64,000 bases of DNA from Spisula solida (GCA_947247005.1 OX365952.1:4238501-4302500); one strand, 5' to 3'; numbered from the stretch's first letter, positions 47,895 to 59,149 are shown. The notes: generated from the sequence alone by a model not told the origin. Numbers and translations are program-made.

Positions 47895-48210
47895 TACGAC
47901 TACGTGTACGTGTAGCTACCCGTACATGTATTCGTACGCGTTGCAATTAAAATTGGGTTGCGATACACAACGTGTGCGTGTAACATCACATGACAGGTGT
48001 AGCATGATTTCTTCGTGAATCGATAATTAGTGTTTATATAAAATCAATGACACAACCCGCGATGAAATCTCGGGTTTCTTGTGCATACGCATACCTATGT
48101 GACATAGTACACACTATATTTTCGTCTGTCACACGTCGGTTACTTGTAGAAAATACACATACCTGGATGACGAAATACTCAAAAGTAGTATTCACGTACA
48201 CGTACACGTT
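47895..48210 (+). repeat. Dispersed repeat shared with 32.96-33.24 kb
   Basis: Second copy of the repeat at 32960-33235, same orientation. ACAACGTGTGCGTGTAAC and TGTGCATACGCATACCTATG are the clearest shared phrases. Confidence 0.7.
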
Positions 48211-48424
48211 ACACGTTGACTTTCGCAACATCTCTATTTTCTTGAGATGTACAACTACATTGGTTCCACGTGTTGAGAGGGCATATCATTGAATACCCGT
48301 GCTTATCCGTTGTCCAATCAGAGTTATTTTAACTAGTCAAAACATTATTACGGTACAATAACGAACAAACACGAGGATTAATTAGAACCTGGTCAAATAT
48401 TCTGAACTATACTACCCTCATATA

Positions 48425-48645
48425 TCATTGGTCGATCAAGCCACGATGGGTTGCAATTAGCTGGTGAACGAGAATAAGGCGCTTCGAGTGTTTTGAAATT
48501 GCACAATGGAGATTTTCTCCGTAGGGGACATGGCCGCAGTCATTGTCACTGAAGAAAATAACCTGCCGAGACCGGGTTCCGGAACCAAGAGTGTCCATAT
48601 CGTAGTATAATACTCTACCGACTGCGCTATCTGCCCGGGCATTAT
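48425..48645 (-). mobile_element. tRNA-derived SINE
   Basis: On the minus strand GCAGATAGCGCAGTCGGTAG is a strong A box. About 35 bp later CTTGGTTCCGGAACCCGG stands at the B-box position, degenerate. A non-tRNA body of about 140 bp follows (CCTACGGAGAAAATCTCC). No terminal direct repeats were confirmed. Confidence 0.6.
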
Positions 48646-48820
48646 TAAAACATGTTAAGATTATATAATGATGGCCATCTGTCTGCATACTCTAGTTCTT
48701 ACGGGCATGGTGCAAGCTTGCAAAATCAGTATAGTCTGGGTATATTTATATATTTACATGTTCCCGAACTTTATGCATTACTATGGTATTTTGGCAGGCC
48801 ATGATTTGGCAGGCCATGAT

Positions 48821-49442
48821 ATATATGAGCCAGTCTCCAGGAAAACCTGCTATAATGACATTATGTAATTACTATATGTAACAAGATTTTTATAAAGCTC
48901 TAAAATAAGGAAAAATACATATCTATTGATTCTATTTTAAGTAATTGACCCATATAGTACAATACATTAGCTTTAAATGTTCCTATGAATAATGTCGAAA
49001 ACACATACGTCGTTGCTATGGTGACCAATTTTAGAAAAGTACTCCGATTGAGAAAAACGAGGGTTTATTTGTTTAAAACAGATGTAGCCTTTCTCTGAAT
49101 GCAAACAATTTCGATTTTGATACATATTTTGAAAAGTGAAACATAATTATAGAATTTGGTACTATTTTGAACAGTTTATGTCAAGAATTGATCAAATGGT
49201 GTAATAATGAAATACTTATTTCAGTTACGTCGAATAACGTTTGAATGACGTTTGCGACGTCACACAAAAAGCTCCGAATAGGGACTCTACAAAAGCAGCT
49301 GTAACTTCCTTAAAATTCAAGATATTAACATAATTTCTTTTGCAATTTGCTTATTTAACATTATCCTGTAATACTATGGAAAATCTTAAAATAAATATTT
49401 TTGTCAAAATAGCAGGTTTTCCTGGAGACTGGCTCATATTTA
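48821..49442. mobile_element. GAGCC MITE, copy 2 (about 620 bp)
   Basis: The ends read ATGAGCCAGTCTCCAGGAAA and continue about 30 bp as perfect inverted repeats (GACTGGCTCATA at the right). The interior matches 31761-32370. It is flanked left by a 15-bp direct duplication TTTGGCAGGCCATGAT-like. No coding frame. Confidence 0.9.
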
Positions 49443-50389
49443 TAAATCATTTTATCGCGAGTAAAACATTCCGTACTTGGAATACGTTGCGCGTTGTACA
49501 CAGAAAGCCGAATCTAAATATTGACACGATCTTAGTATGCTAATTGGATGAGGATATCCGGACTATACATAACATTTCTTGAAAATGTTAATCACGGCTT
49601 CAGCGCCCAAAAACTATACCTGTAGATTTATAAAATGTACAATGATTGTTATAATGGCTTGATGTATTTATTCATTGTTTTAGAAATATTTAATGAAGAG
49701 GAGACCACGTGCCGCTGGTTTCCACTTACAATCCTACATATTCGTTAATAGAGGGGAACCAGGCACACAAGCGTCCAGGAATGGTTCTGATATAGTCAAC
49801 TACTTCCGGCGTACAACGGAAATGAATGGTCAGATTGCTCGGAGGAAGAATATACTTTTACCTTCAAGAATTACACTCGATGGGCTATATACACACAGGT
49901 TCAAGCCTGCCAAAAATTATAGCAGGTTATCTTATATTCATATTTGTTTAGTTTTAATAAAATTACCAAAGGTAATTGTATCATTGATAAAGAGTAAAAC
50001 AAAATATGTTTTTATCTTAATTAAGATAAACCAACATCTCAATCTAAAAGTGCACGCCCTATCAATAGACCGCCGTTCCCCAAATATAAACAGTGAATAT
50101 TTAGTGTCGCTCTAAACACATATCCGTAAATAGAAACACATGTAAAGTATGTTTTCTTCTGTTTTAGTTTCACGATTAAAACATCAATCGCTGCCATAAA
50201 TCATTATCGGACTTGTTACCCTAATGCAGCAGACACGTTTTGTTCCGGTGAGCTAACCACAGATAAGTACATTCTAAAATTTGTTAAAAAATTTCCGGAA
50301 AGAACATGGCGTCCCGACGGATGAAGAACGACGGACTTGTGTAGAAGTTTGTTATAGTATTGTGTTCGTTTAATTATGCCTCCATCTTT
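49443..50389. other. No gene; fragment of an 8-bp-family end
   Basis: 49967-50000 (AAAGGTAATTGTATCATTGA, then TAAAGAGTAAAA) resembles the terminal repeat of the 7311/17063/25903 family, without a second end. A 140-residue frame at 49693-50115 runs over it and has no recognisable domain. Confidence 0.5.
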
Positions 50390-50600
50390 GACGAGGGGGT
50401 ATATTGCTTTGTTCGTGTAGGTCGGTATGTCGATCTGTCCGTCTGCAGACCAAATTGTTTCCGTTAAATAACTCAAGAACGCTTTTCCCTAGGATCTTCA
50501 AACTTTATACGAAGGTTGGTCATCAACAGTAGATGACCCACATTAAGGTCAAAGGTCAAGGTCACTGACCTTTACCATTTCTGACTATTGGGCTGCCATG
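50390..50600 (+). repeat. Dispersed-type repeat with nuclear-receptor half-sites
   Basis: 50546-50571 holds three direct AGGTCA half-sites (spacers 1 and 0) and one inverted TGACCT one base after the third. This gives DR1 and IR1 arrangements recognised by nuclear receptor dimers. The surrounding 200 bp (CCGTCTGCAGACCAAATTG, AACTCAAGAACGC) looks like a high-copy invertebrate repeat from memory of its wording; only one copy is in this window. Confidence 0.6.
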
Positions 50601-51391
50601 GGAGCAAACATGTTTTACACTGAATAATTCTTATAACTTACGTTATTATATTGACCAGAAATGATAATGATAGACTGAATCTGATGTTGGCATCGAATCC
50701 ACTATTTCAGGGTAAATGAATTATCTACACAGCGTACAAACCAAATCACTGTATGGCTTATAAGTAGGCTATAACGTGAATTCAACCGATGCTTGACTTA
50801 TTGCGAGCAAAAGTACCTGTTATTTCTAGTCGCTGTATGACTTAATGAACGACTATAAAATTCAACATGTATGATTTATTGCGAAAACCGGAAGTTGACT
50901 GAATTATACGCTGTGATTTAGGTTTATACAGCAATCTATGTATAATTTCAAAGCTAAACTAAAATATACTCAGCATCAACGAAAAGTTCCCACCCTATTG
51001 ACTCTTATATTTTAAAAATTCACGTTAGACTGTGCTAAAAGCCGAAAAACGACTTTGCTTTGACCTTACTGTGTAGTCACAGCTATCCTTTTTAACAATA
51101 TTCAAATGCACACACTATAAATGTTTTGCACCGATTGGTCAAATTGCATACAAAATACAGAGGTATATATAAGTGGTAACTTTTCCGTGACGCCCAGTAT
51201 ACTTTATTCACTTTACCTGTTCAGACAATGATTATAATATTTTGTTCACACACACAATTAAACTTTACTCTCACACTATCCTCACATCATAGCAAATATT
51301 GTGCATACGTTTTATTCTATTTCTCAGTGTTAGAAATGGCTTTTATTTTTCTATTAAATATAAAATTTTCTTGTTGATGTTGATCGTGTCT
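50601..51391. other. No gene recognised
   Basis: AT-rich; no open frame of note, no repeat partner found in the window. Confidence 0.4.
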
Positions 51392-51732
51392 TTAAAGCCC
51401 CATTATGCCCTAAACGGCTATTTTCAAAAAGCAATAACTTGGTAATCTATCTATAGAATGATGGATTTTGAGCACTTTAGTTGAGTCCCAAAGGTGGGAA
51501 ACACCATAAGGTTGAAGGATACGAAATGCAGCCTTAAGTTGGTTTGTTGGCAAAATAACGAATTGTAAACAACAAATGTACGATTTATGGTGTAAGAGAA
51601 GCTTTTCGTATACTATTTCAACAGATATTGTTAACATTATGTCGTCAATTATTGGTCATTTGTGAAAAACATCCTAATTCTTTGTATTTAATGGATGATC
51701 GGAAAACAAATGGGAGTGATAATGAGGCTTTA
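51392..51732 (+). mobile_element. TTAA-flanked MITE, copy 3
   Basis: TTAA at 51392-51395 and 51729-51732, ends AGCCCCATTAT and (reverse) AGCCTCATTAT. The interior contains CGGCTATTTTCAAAAAGCAA and GTTGAGTCCCAAAG, shared with copy 4. Confidence 0.85.
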
Positions 51733-52039
51733 AATTTCTCGACTGTTAACGGCGGTTCTTCCGGATTTGAAGTACAGGGTGTCACAGAAAATATGTTACA
51801 GTTACATCGAGTTCGCTTTTAGTCTAGTTCAGTGCACCATCTTCAAATTATTCGAACTCAAATATTGGTTTTGGCGTCTGGGGAAACAAGACCTTGGTAG
51901 AAAATCAACGTACACTAAATTTGAGTTCACGCCAAAACCCAGCCATAACTTATGTTCCATTCACCGTCGCTTTATCTCGACCCTGTACCGGTATATTCCA
52001 TTTGTACGTATATGTTTAAATGATACAACCTCGTGAGAT

Positions 52040-52235
52040 TGACCACCTCGGTAACCAAGTGGTAGAGCGTCTGCTTCGAGTGTGGGTGGTCCGACCACGT
52101 CATAACAAAGGGCGAAAGAAAAATGGTACCAGTTACTCAATTGCTAGGCGCTCAGCATAAAAGGAAAAGTTGGCTTCTCTTCTCTCGTATCCATTCAGGA
52201 ATGAGGTAAAGGGATTGATTGCAAGAACTTGTTTC
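52040..52235 (+). mobile_element. tRNA-derived SINE, same family as 55665-55880
   Basis: ACCACCTCGGTAACCAAGTGGTAGAGCG contains the A box (longest exact core GTGGTAGAGCG). The B box is degenerate (GGTGGTCCGACC). The 3' part shares CATTCAGGAATGAGGT and the preceding CTTCT-CTCGTA words with the SINE at 55.7 kb. Confidence 0.65.
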
Positions 52236-53054
52236 ATATTAACCTACCATCAATTAGTGTAAACTATTTGTAACTTGTGCCATGATCAGAGACCATATAC
52301 AGCAATAAATGATAAATAAACGAAAGCTTCTTATTTGATGACATAGTTTATTTAAGCAGTCTTCATGCATATTACATATTAAGTATACGAAGCTTGGTAC
52401 AGGGTTTGTATAATGACACTTTTTTCCTATAAAGTATAAACACATTTATATTTAAACAGTGACAAATCTTGACCCACATTTTAAAGGGCAGTTTAAACAA
52501 GATATCATTGCTGGAACAACGTATTCCACACTGGTATGGTAGTTCTTAAAGACGCACTTCAAGTATCCCCTACACCAAATCGGATGTTTATTTATTTATG
52601 GCGTCGGGCCCAAATTTTGAACTTCGATGACGTCGTGGCATTCCCAATTACGACAATAGGGTACCTTTCCTTCAAGTCATATGGCTCTAACTTGGCATTT
52701 CTCCCAAGTGCATGTAAATACTTTCAATGAAATAAACTAGATCGCGAGTGAGAATGTCAATACATGTATATAGGAATTATGCATGATACATATGAAAATA
52801 GCACAGTTATCTTCGTTTAAAATGTTTGTGGTGTGAACTGGACATATTTTACAGATGTTCCTTTAGAACATTAGCTGCAGTCTACCAGAGTATGCATTTA
52901 AAGACTGTCTTCTTCAATACAAAGATGTTTTACGTCGGGCTGTCGGCGGCATATCGTATCTGTAATCAGGTTTAACAAGATGATTTAACATAGAGTTATT
53001 ACGAACGACTTCGTTCATTTACCGAGGTTAGTACGGTTGCTATTGAATCATAGT
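52236..53054. other. No gene recognised
   Basis: Short frames only (52536-52730). No repeat partner seen. Confidence 0.4.
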
Positions 53055-53140
53055 GTACCCATGTTGCTCAATGGTAAGCACCCTTATCGTCTAATCTGGT
53101 GATCCGGGTTCAAATACGTGTTGAGGCACTCATAATTATG
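53055..53140 (+). repeat. tRNA-derived sequence (SINE head)
   Basis: TTGCTCAATGGTAAGCAC (A box) and CCGGGTTCAAATACG (B box) are about 30 bp apart, close to tRNA spacing. No complete cloverleaf. Confidence 0.5.
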
Positions 53141-54157
53141 CCTGTCATATTTCAGCAGATAGCTGACTGGTAAATAAAGGCTATGCTCGGCATATTAATC
53201 CATCAACGAACCTCTCACACAAACCATCAACCAAAGTTTTACTGAGTAACAGCACAATTTGACTGGGGAACAAAAACAACATGATCCGATCATATTTCAC
53301 TTTGGACTGTCTTTTTTGGTCCGCTGTCAATATTACGCCCTTCAGAGGCTACTGACACAGGAACTAAAGTGAATTTGATCAACGTTCAGAATTTACGTTA
53401 GTTAGTCAATGGACTATGTGGTTAATGATCGATGTCCCTTTAAATTTGATGGCGATTTCTCTGATCAGAAATTCGTACTCTCTTGTCTTATTAGGATCAG
53501 TTTCATGCTGACGTGCCGTTTATCCATGTATGATTTATCAAGTACTGCCCATACTTCATTGACTGATAAGCCTTCTACTTTATGTCTGTCCACTCCAAGT
53601 AATGTCATTCCAACCTATAATATAAATAAAACACAAAACAATACTTCCTTTGAATGATCAAGGGGAAACTAACACAAAACCCAATACTGAATAAACTAAG
53701 GCCAAATATAAAATACATGTGGTTCTGGTACCAGAATGAAAAGCGTCTGTTGGTCGGAACATATTTGCATTGCTATATCATATTAAGTTTAACAGTTACA
53801 TGTATCCATCTAGTAGAGACGATCATTTATCAAATTCAACTTGAATCGCTTTTACATTGTAATCACGCCAGTTTTCCATTAATCACATTTATACGTATAT
53901 GTTTACGGTAGAATACAAACGCATTGTCCAATGAATTTGCTGGAAAGATTTCGACAAACGAACTTTGACAAACAATAAATATGACCTAGCGATCTCTGAT
54001 CTGGCGTTATGTCAATTACCAGAAGTAGAAACAAACGACGTTTTTCTACTACTTATAAATTATTATACAAATATGGTTGATCTTAAATTACCTAGGATAT
54101 GTTGGGTAACCTGAACTAAATTTTGGCCTTATAATAATAACAATTTCATTTGTATCA
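53141..54157. other. No gene recognised
   Basis: Short frames at 53409 and 53654 have no domains. AT-rich spacer between a SINE head and a MITE. Confidence 0.4.
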
Positions 54158-54550
54158 TTAAAGCCACATATATATAGGCTTAAACGGCTATTTTCAAAAA
54201 GCAATAACTTGGTAACCTATTTAAAGAGCCTTGGATTTTGAGCACTTTAGTTGAGTCCCAAAGATGAAAAACACCATAAGATGGAAAAAAAACGAAATAC
54301 AACCTCCAGTTGGTTTGTTAACAAAATAATGAATTGTAAACAAAAATGCACAATTTATAGTCTAAGGGAAGCAAATCTTGCAAAATTAGTATTTCGTCTT
54401 CCGTATGTGATTTTGGCATGCTATTCGACAGATACATTTAACATTCTGTCGTCATTTCTTTGTCATTTGTGAAGAATATCCTAATTCCTTGTAATAAGTC
54501 TATTTACTGGATGATCGGGAAAAGGGCTAGGGAGAAAAATGTCCCTTTAA
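54158..54550 (+). mobile_element. TTAA-flanked MITE, copy 4
   Basis: TTAA at 54158-54161 and 54547-54550. The interior is the closest match to copies 1 and 3 (TTGAGCACTTTAGTTGAGTC, then GTTTGTTAACAAAATAATGA). No coding capacity; the frame at 54251 is a by-product. Confidence 0.85.
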
Positions 54551-54931
54551 AGAAGGAGCGAGTGAGATAAGGTGAGGCCATACACCAAACAAGGGGTCAT
54601 GCTATAAGGGGATACTCTGGATGATTTCCGAAATAAACTTGTAAAAAAAATATTAGAATGGAACAAAAGGGGAATGAAGTACCTTTAGTGTTAGTTATTG
54701 TTTGATTGTTTTTGTTGTAAAATAAACAATTTACAGTTGAAACTGTACGTCATAATGTCATGACGTCACGGTTCGTTGTCTAAAAAGATCGACCACTTAC
54801 TAGTAAATGAATATACGATTCAAGGCAATTTGGGATGTTTCAACGTTTAACAAAAACTCTTAGAAGTGGACTGGTTATGTTGCCTCATATTCTAATTGTT
54901 TCCATAGGTCGGTCAATATTTAGTAATAAAA
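54551..54931. other. 3' flank of the unidentified minus-strand gene
   Basis: Expected to hold its 3' UTR. TTTATT-type words (AATAAA on the minus strand) are present at about 54720 (AAAATAAACAA is on the plus strand only), so no poly(A) signal is assigned. Confidence 0.35.
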
Positions 54932-55071
54932 TTATGGTGACAACCCGGATATATCTATCGTAAAATCACGAACCTCTATCGCACTGTCATCGTTAGCAGC
55001 ACCATGTGGATCTATACCACCGATTCTAACTTCCTTGGTGTCTCCGACATTGTCTTCAATTAAATCGATTC
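54932..55071 (-). CDS. Unidentified spliced gene, last exon
   Basis: 140 bp from the acceptor ATTTCATTTCCAG to a TAA. Only one frame is open: it starts with two bases that complete a split glycine codon. It encodes an acidic tail (IDLIEDNVGDTKEVRIGG, DPHGAANDDSAIEVRD, FTIDISGLSP). The other two frames stop within 5 codons. Not recognised. Confidence 0.8.
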
Positions 55072-55538
55072 CTGGAAATGAAATTACGAAAATGTCGAGT
55101 CAAATAACCAAAGTGCTATCCTAAGTGTTGACTAAACAGGCAAATAATTTAGTGTTGTTACACTCACTAACCTTTTTATTGAGCCAAATCAATACTTACA
55201 AATAGAACTTTGTCGCTGTTTAGTTTCATTTTCTTGTGTTCACTTTTGCGTTTTTATTGTGACGAGTGCTGTTTTTTATGTGTCTTCCTCTGGTGCAATC
55301 CGTGCTCTGCTGTTACTGTTGAGTGGTGCATCCCCTTTCCGAATAATTATTATATTTATGCAGTAATCGTGTATCCCGTTGATACATACAATGTGGTATA
55401 CAATGCCAATGTGACAGAGTAAGGAAGACGTGCATGAACAATTCTTGACAATAGTACGAGAGACCGGCGTTGACATTTTAATTTCAGAATTTCTAGATTC
55501 AACTTTTCGTGATGGCACTGCATGGTATCCATACTTAC

Positions 55539-55621
55539 CGATATTTGCTTTATTTTTAGACAAATGAACGATGACACTCCCCGGTACACGCTCCATTTCA
55601 TTCGATGAATGAGAATAATCA
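55539..55621 (-). CDS. Unidentified spliced gene, fourth exon
   Basis: 83 bp between TATATTTCAG and GTAAGTATGG. It begins with one base completing a serine codon and ends with one base of a glycine codon, matching both neighbours. It encodes DYSHSSNEMERVPGSVIVHL and SKNKANI. Confidence 0.82.
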
Positions 55622-55664
55622 CTGAAATATATAACAAATCTGCTTTAATTAGATGAAGTAACCA

Positions 55665-55880
55665 CCGCCTCGATAGCTAAGCAGTAGAGCGTCCGCTTCA
55701 AGTGCGGGAGATTCCTGTTCGATCCCAGGCCGTGTCATACTAAAGAAGAAAAGATTCAAATTAAGTCAAATTCCCTTTCTAGAAGTTCAGCATACAAAGC
55801 GGGAAACTAGCTTCTTTCTCATACCCTTGTGGCGATGGATCCCATCAGGAATGAGGTGTCGAGAGAGTAATTAATGTAAG
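55665..55880 (+). mobile_element. tRNA-derived SINE in an intron
   Basis: A box ATAGCTAAGCAGTAGAGCG and B box CTGTTCGATCCCAGG stand at near-tRNA spacing. A body of about 140 bp follows with GATCCCATCAGGAATGAGGT. It lies in the intron between exons at 55621 and 55946, opposite to the gene's direction. Closest relative here: 52040-52235. Confidence 0.75.
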
Positions 55881-55945
55881 TTGTAAGGAATTATTTTTCA
55901 CAATCGACATAAAAAATAAACGAGTATTAAAATAGATTGTTTTAC

Positions 55946-56031
55946 CTGAATGCTGCTATGCTGGTCATCTCATCAACACGTTCAAGGTCGAGATACTCAA
56001 AATGGTCCAATACTGAACTGTCGTCACTATG
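55946..56031 (-). CDS. Unidentified spliced gene, third exon
   Basis: 86 bp between ATATTATAG and GTAAAA, starting in phase 0 and ending with two bases (AG) completed to serine by the next exon. It encodes HSDDSSVLDHFEYLDLERV and DEMTSIAAF, an acidic stretch. Splice sites are acceptable; the acceptor pyrimidine tract is weak. Confidence 0.8.
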
Positions 56032-57652
56032 CTATAATATAAGGGAGATAATTATACCAGTACTGCACAGCGCCTTCAATAAATCATCGCCAGTTATCTA
56101 CCTTAACATGTGTGTAAGATATTTAAGGTTATTCACCTGTCCAGTCTTACATTTAAAAGTATCAAATTCCAGACAATATTAGCAAACCATAATCATAATT
56201 TAAGCAATATTTAACTAGTTCAAACAATCATGGTGATGCTCCGGACAAAAAATGTTCACATATTTAGCCACTTATTTAAGCACTATAACAATAGAAGGGA
56301 TCATCAACATGATCTAAGGCCTTAATTAATACAAACGCACGAATGGTACGCTTTAGTTTGCTAAGTGCAACCACAGAAAATTAGAAAATCCATTGGGCCG
56401 TTGAATGAACGTTTTATTGAAAACCATTTTGGAAGCATAATCGGAAAGTAATTATGAACACTGTTCTTTAACTACACGGTCGTGCTTGTTTTCAAAGCAC
56501 TGTCTTCCATCAGGCCTCGGTTATAATATACATTTTTTTATACATGTATATGTTATATATACGGTTAAACTATACTACATGTTACCTTCTCTAAATAAAG
56601 ATATTATTATTATTATAACAATGTATATAAAAATAACAGTACTCAAAGCTCCGGGTATAGAGCCGCATATTATCATATATTTATCATGAACTATCCATAA
56701 CAGGGCGGGCATATCACATGGTTTGCGACGTAAATTTTGGCTAACAACGCAAGCAAACATACGTAAACACAAAGTTGTAAGTATATTATTCATTTACCGA
56801 TTTCAACGAGACATCCTTGATGATAAAGCGGAGAATGATTACTATCCATGTCACATAATATTTTTGTGCAAAAAGTCAAATGTTTTCCTACGATCCAGGC
56901 AGTTGACTCGGTTTCGGACAAAACTTTGACCTTTTGTAGAAAACTATTAAGTTTCGTGGATAGTACTCATTCTCGGCTTGAGCGTCGAAGATTTCCCGTT
57001 ACAATCGGTCAAATAATAAAATACTTACGGTTGCTTTAAACTTTGTGTTTACATATTTTACTTGCGTTCTTAGCCAAAATTTGCGACACATATCACGTAG
57101 TATGTCCACACTGCATAAGTTATGTGTTCCTTAACTTATGATCCAGTATTTTCACATACAATTTGATTTCCTTGACTCGGTGAATGCTATCAACTTGAAT
57201 ATCTCACGGTTGTTCCATACAATCAACAAGCCATGATATATTGTTACTATTTATGATGAAGTCCCATTTCTTTCGTCTTAATTAAACTATCAACAGGACT
57301 GAGTTGGGTATACAATACATAAAGTGGTGTGGTTAAACACAGGTACCATATTACAATATATTTCTGATACCAGTTTCCTTAAAAGCATTTAGTACTCAAG
57401 TTCTAGATAACTCGACCAAACGCACGCAATGTTGTATCACATTATCCCTGACATATCATTGGAAAGCAATTAAGACTGAAATTCTAGACAACTCAATCAA
57501 ATGATCTTGATAGGTTAAGTCTGATATCAAAACATTAACCGACTTTTTATAGTTTATACCACTTGTATCCCATATCACGAGTACTTAATGAGACGTAAAC
57601 AGTACTTTTTACATGATAAAACCTACTAAATATCATGTTTACTAATACTTAC
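56032..57652 (-). other. Intron of the unidentified gene
   Basis: 1.6 kb, AT-rich, with a short ATT microsatellite near 56603. No element or second gene recognised. Confidence 0.6.
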
Positions 57653-57771
57653 ACGTTTTGTATAATCTTTGCGTGATTTCGCCTCATTAGCTGTCCCTTT
57701 TATCATATCAACAACATCTTTTTGTTTATTTGTGTGTTCCATACGTCGTATATGGAAATGTCCACCCTCAG
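57653..57771 (-). CDS. Unidentified spliced gene, second exon (main entry)
   Basis: 119 bp between TAATTATTCAG and GTAAGTATT. It starts with two bases (CT) and ends in phase 0. It encodes EGGHFHIRRMEHTNKQKD, VVDMIKGTANEAKSRKDYTK, R, a charged, probably helical stretch. Joined by phase with the exons at 55946, 55539 and 54932, it gives about 141 residues: a basic helix followed by an acidic, Ser/Asp-rich C-terminus, with no membrane span and no domain I know. Four exons with compatible phases and consensus borders make chance unlikely. The 5' end is unresolved: the previous exon must end with one leftover base. It could be a cytoplasmic tail of a receptor or a small nuclear/cytoplasmic protein; I cannot say. 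Confidence 0.8.
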
Positions 57772-57860
57772 CTGAATAATTAGTAAACATGTTATAAGCG
57801 ATCGGCACGTTATCATATACTTGTGAGTGTGTTCATTAGTTTCAAGCAACAACTCTATTT

Positions 57861-58085
57861 AAAGCCTAGGTCGCACTGCACCTTTTTGCCTCGGCGATGT
57901 ACTCCCGATTTAAATTATTGAGCTACCAGGACATCGGGAACAGGTTCTTTGTGGCCTAGCGGAAGCTTAGGGGAAGTCATGAGACAGTGTGTGATATTGG
58001 AAGGGATTGTGATAAATCGGGTGGTATCGGAAGAAATCGGGAGAACATCGCCAATGTGAGATTTCTCAGTGTCACCTAAGCTTAA
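57861..58085 (+). mobile_element. 'CATCGGG' repeat, short TIR copy
   Basis: The left end AAGCCTAGGTCGCACTGCA and the right end, in reverse, AAGCTTAGGTGACACTGAGA are inverted repeats. This suggests that the family is a MITE. The interior shares GAAGTCATGAGACA with the 20.3-kb copy. It sits in the 5' intron of the unidentified gene. Confidence 0.7.
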
Positions 58086-58293
58086 ACTTGACACAGTACA
58101 TTTGTACTTTTTATGATTACATTTAGCTATGAAACATTTAAAATGACAGGCACGTGAACTTGTTCATTAGCTTTCCACGAACGACAGGAGGTGATACTGT
58201 ACTTATAATTATGTACTCGTTACTAAAAAAGCATAATAAAAATATAAGATTATTTTACGTAAACATGCTTGCAGTTTAGAGCAAGCTAATATA

Positions 58294-58513
58294 CAGGGTG
58301 TTAAAAAAATTCGTTTTCAAAGTTTAAATTTTAACAGTTTATTTTTCTGGGGTCAGAATTTTCAGGTTAAATTCCAGAGGGTTCTACCATTGTTCTAATC
58401 TTGTAATAAATGAATCTTTTAGAATAAGAAAATAAAATTGGACACTGTGTACAAAGCTCAGATACAATTAAGTATGAAATTAAATTTCGAGAAGAAACTT
58501 TTTTAACACCCTG
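58294..58513. mobile_element. Mariner-type MITE (220 bp)
   Basis: Perfect inverted ends CAGGGTGTTAAAAAA are flanked by TA on both sides (58292-58293 and 58514-58515), the Tc1/mariner target duplication. Interior non-coding. Confidence 0.92.
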
Positions 58514-58541
58514 TATTTAGATCTATAATAAACATTATATT

Positions 58542-58750
58542 TACCGTAAAATCACTGAATTTCGTGGGCATTACTTTTCGTGGACTTTTATGAAAATGTA
58601 ATTTCGTTTAGTCGTAAGTTCTCGGATTACAAAACATGGAAGATAACAGCTTTGCTCCGTATTTAGAAGGTCGATTTATTGTGGGGATTAAATTTCAGTT
58701 ATATGTAGTTCAACCACGAATTTAACTCAAACGAAAAACAATTTTACAAT
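58542..58750. mobile_element. Short TIR element, copy 2 (copy 1 at 23608)
   Basis: The left end TACCGTAAAATCACTGAATTT and right end ACAATTTTACAAT are partly inverted. Interior words TTTCGTGG and GTGGGGATTAAATTTC match 23608-23829. Confidence 0.65.
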
Positions 58751-58854
58751 CAGTCAGCAAGACATTAAAATGCAAATATTGGTTCCATATTCCACATACA
58801 CTTGTGACCTATTGATGCAACACTGATAATAAGGAAATAAAATTATATACTTAC

Positions 58855-58930
58855 TGAAAAGCAAATAAGAACAAAACAAGTCAAGGACATCAGAATTATC
58901 TCCCTTTCTTGTAACTACTAGTCGGTACAT
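58855..58930 (-). CDS. Candidate first exon of the unidentified gene
   Basis: A good donor (GTAAGT) ends at 58855. Two readings compete. From the ATG at 58890, MSLTCFVLICFS looks like a signal peptide but ends in phase 0, which does not fit the exon at 57771 unless another exon lies between. From the ATG at 58930, a 25-codon frame (MYRLVVTRKGDNSDVL...) ends with one leftover base and fits that exon directly. The words AAGAAAGGGAGATAATT just upstream of 58890 look like 5' UTR. Undecided. Confidence 0.4.
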
Positions 58931-59149
58931 TGACCGAAACCATTTATATTCCTTTGACTTTATTGCTATATCTCAGACGAGCTGTTCTGGTTTTCAAATA
59001 TCTATGTTAATTAATATTTAATTACCAGAGTAGGTGATAACAGTTACCTATATTTAAGCTTAAATTTCCACCATATCAAAAACAACCAAAACATCGTTAA
59101 AATCAGAGCAATCCAAATGTAAGTACATGCTTTTAGAAAGTATTAAAAG

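Noticed and set aside
49693..50115. 140-residue open frame
   Set aside because: It overlaps the end of a TIR-family fragment and has no recognisable domain.
58855..58890. Signal-peptide exon joined directly to the exon at 57771
   Set aside because: The phase is wrong: this reading ends in phase 0 while the next exon needs one leftover base. Kept only as an alternative.
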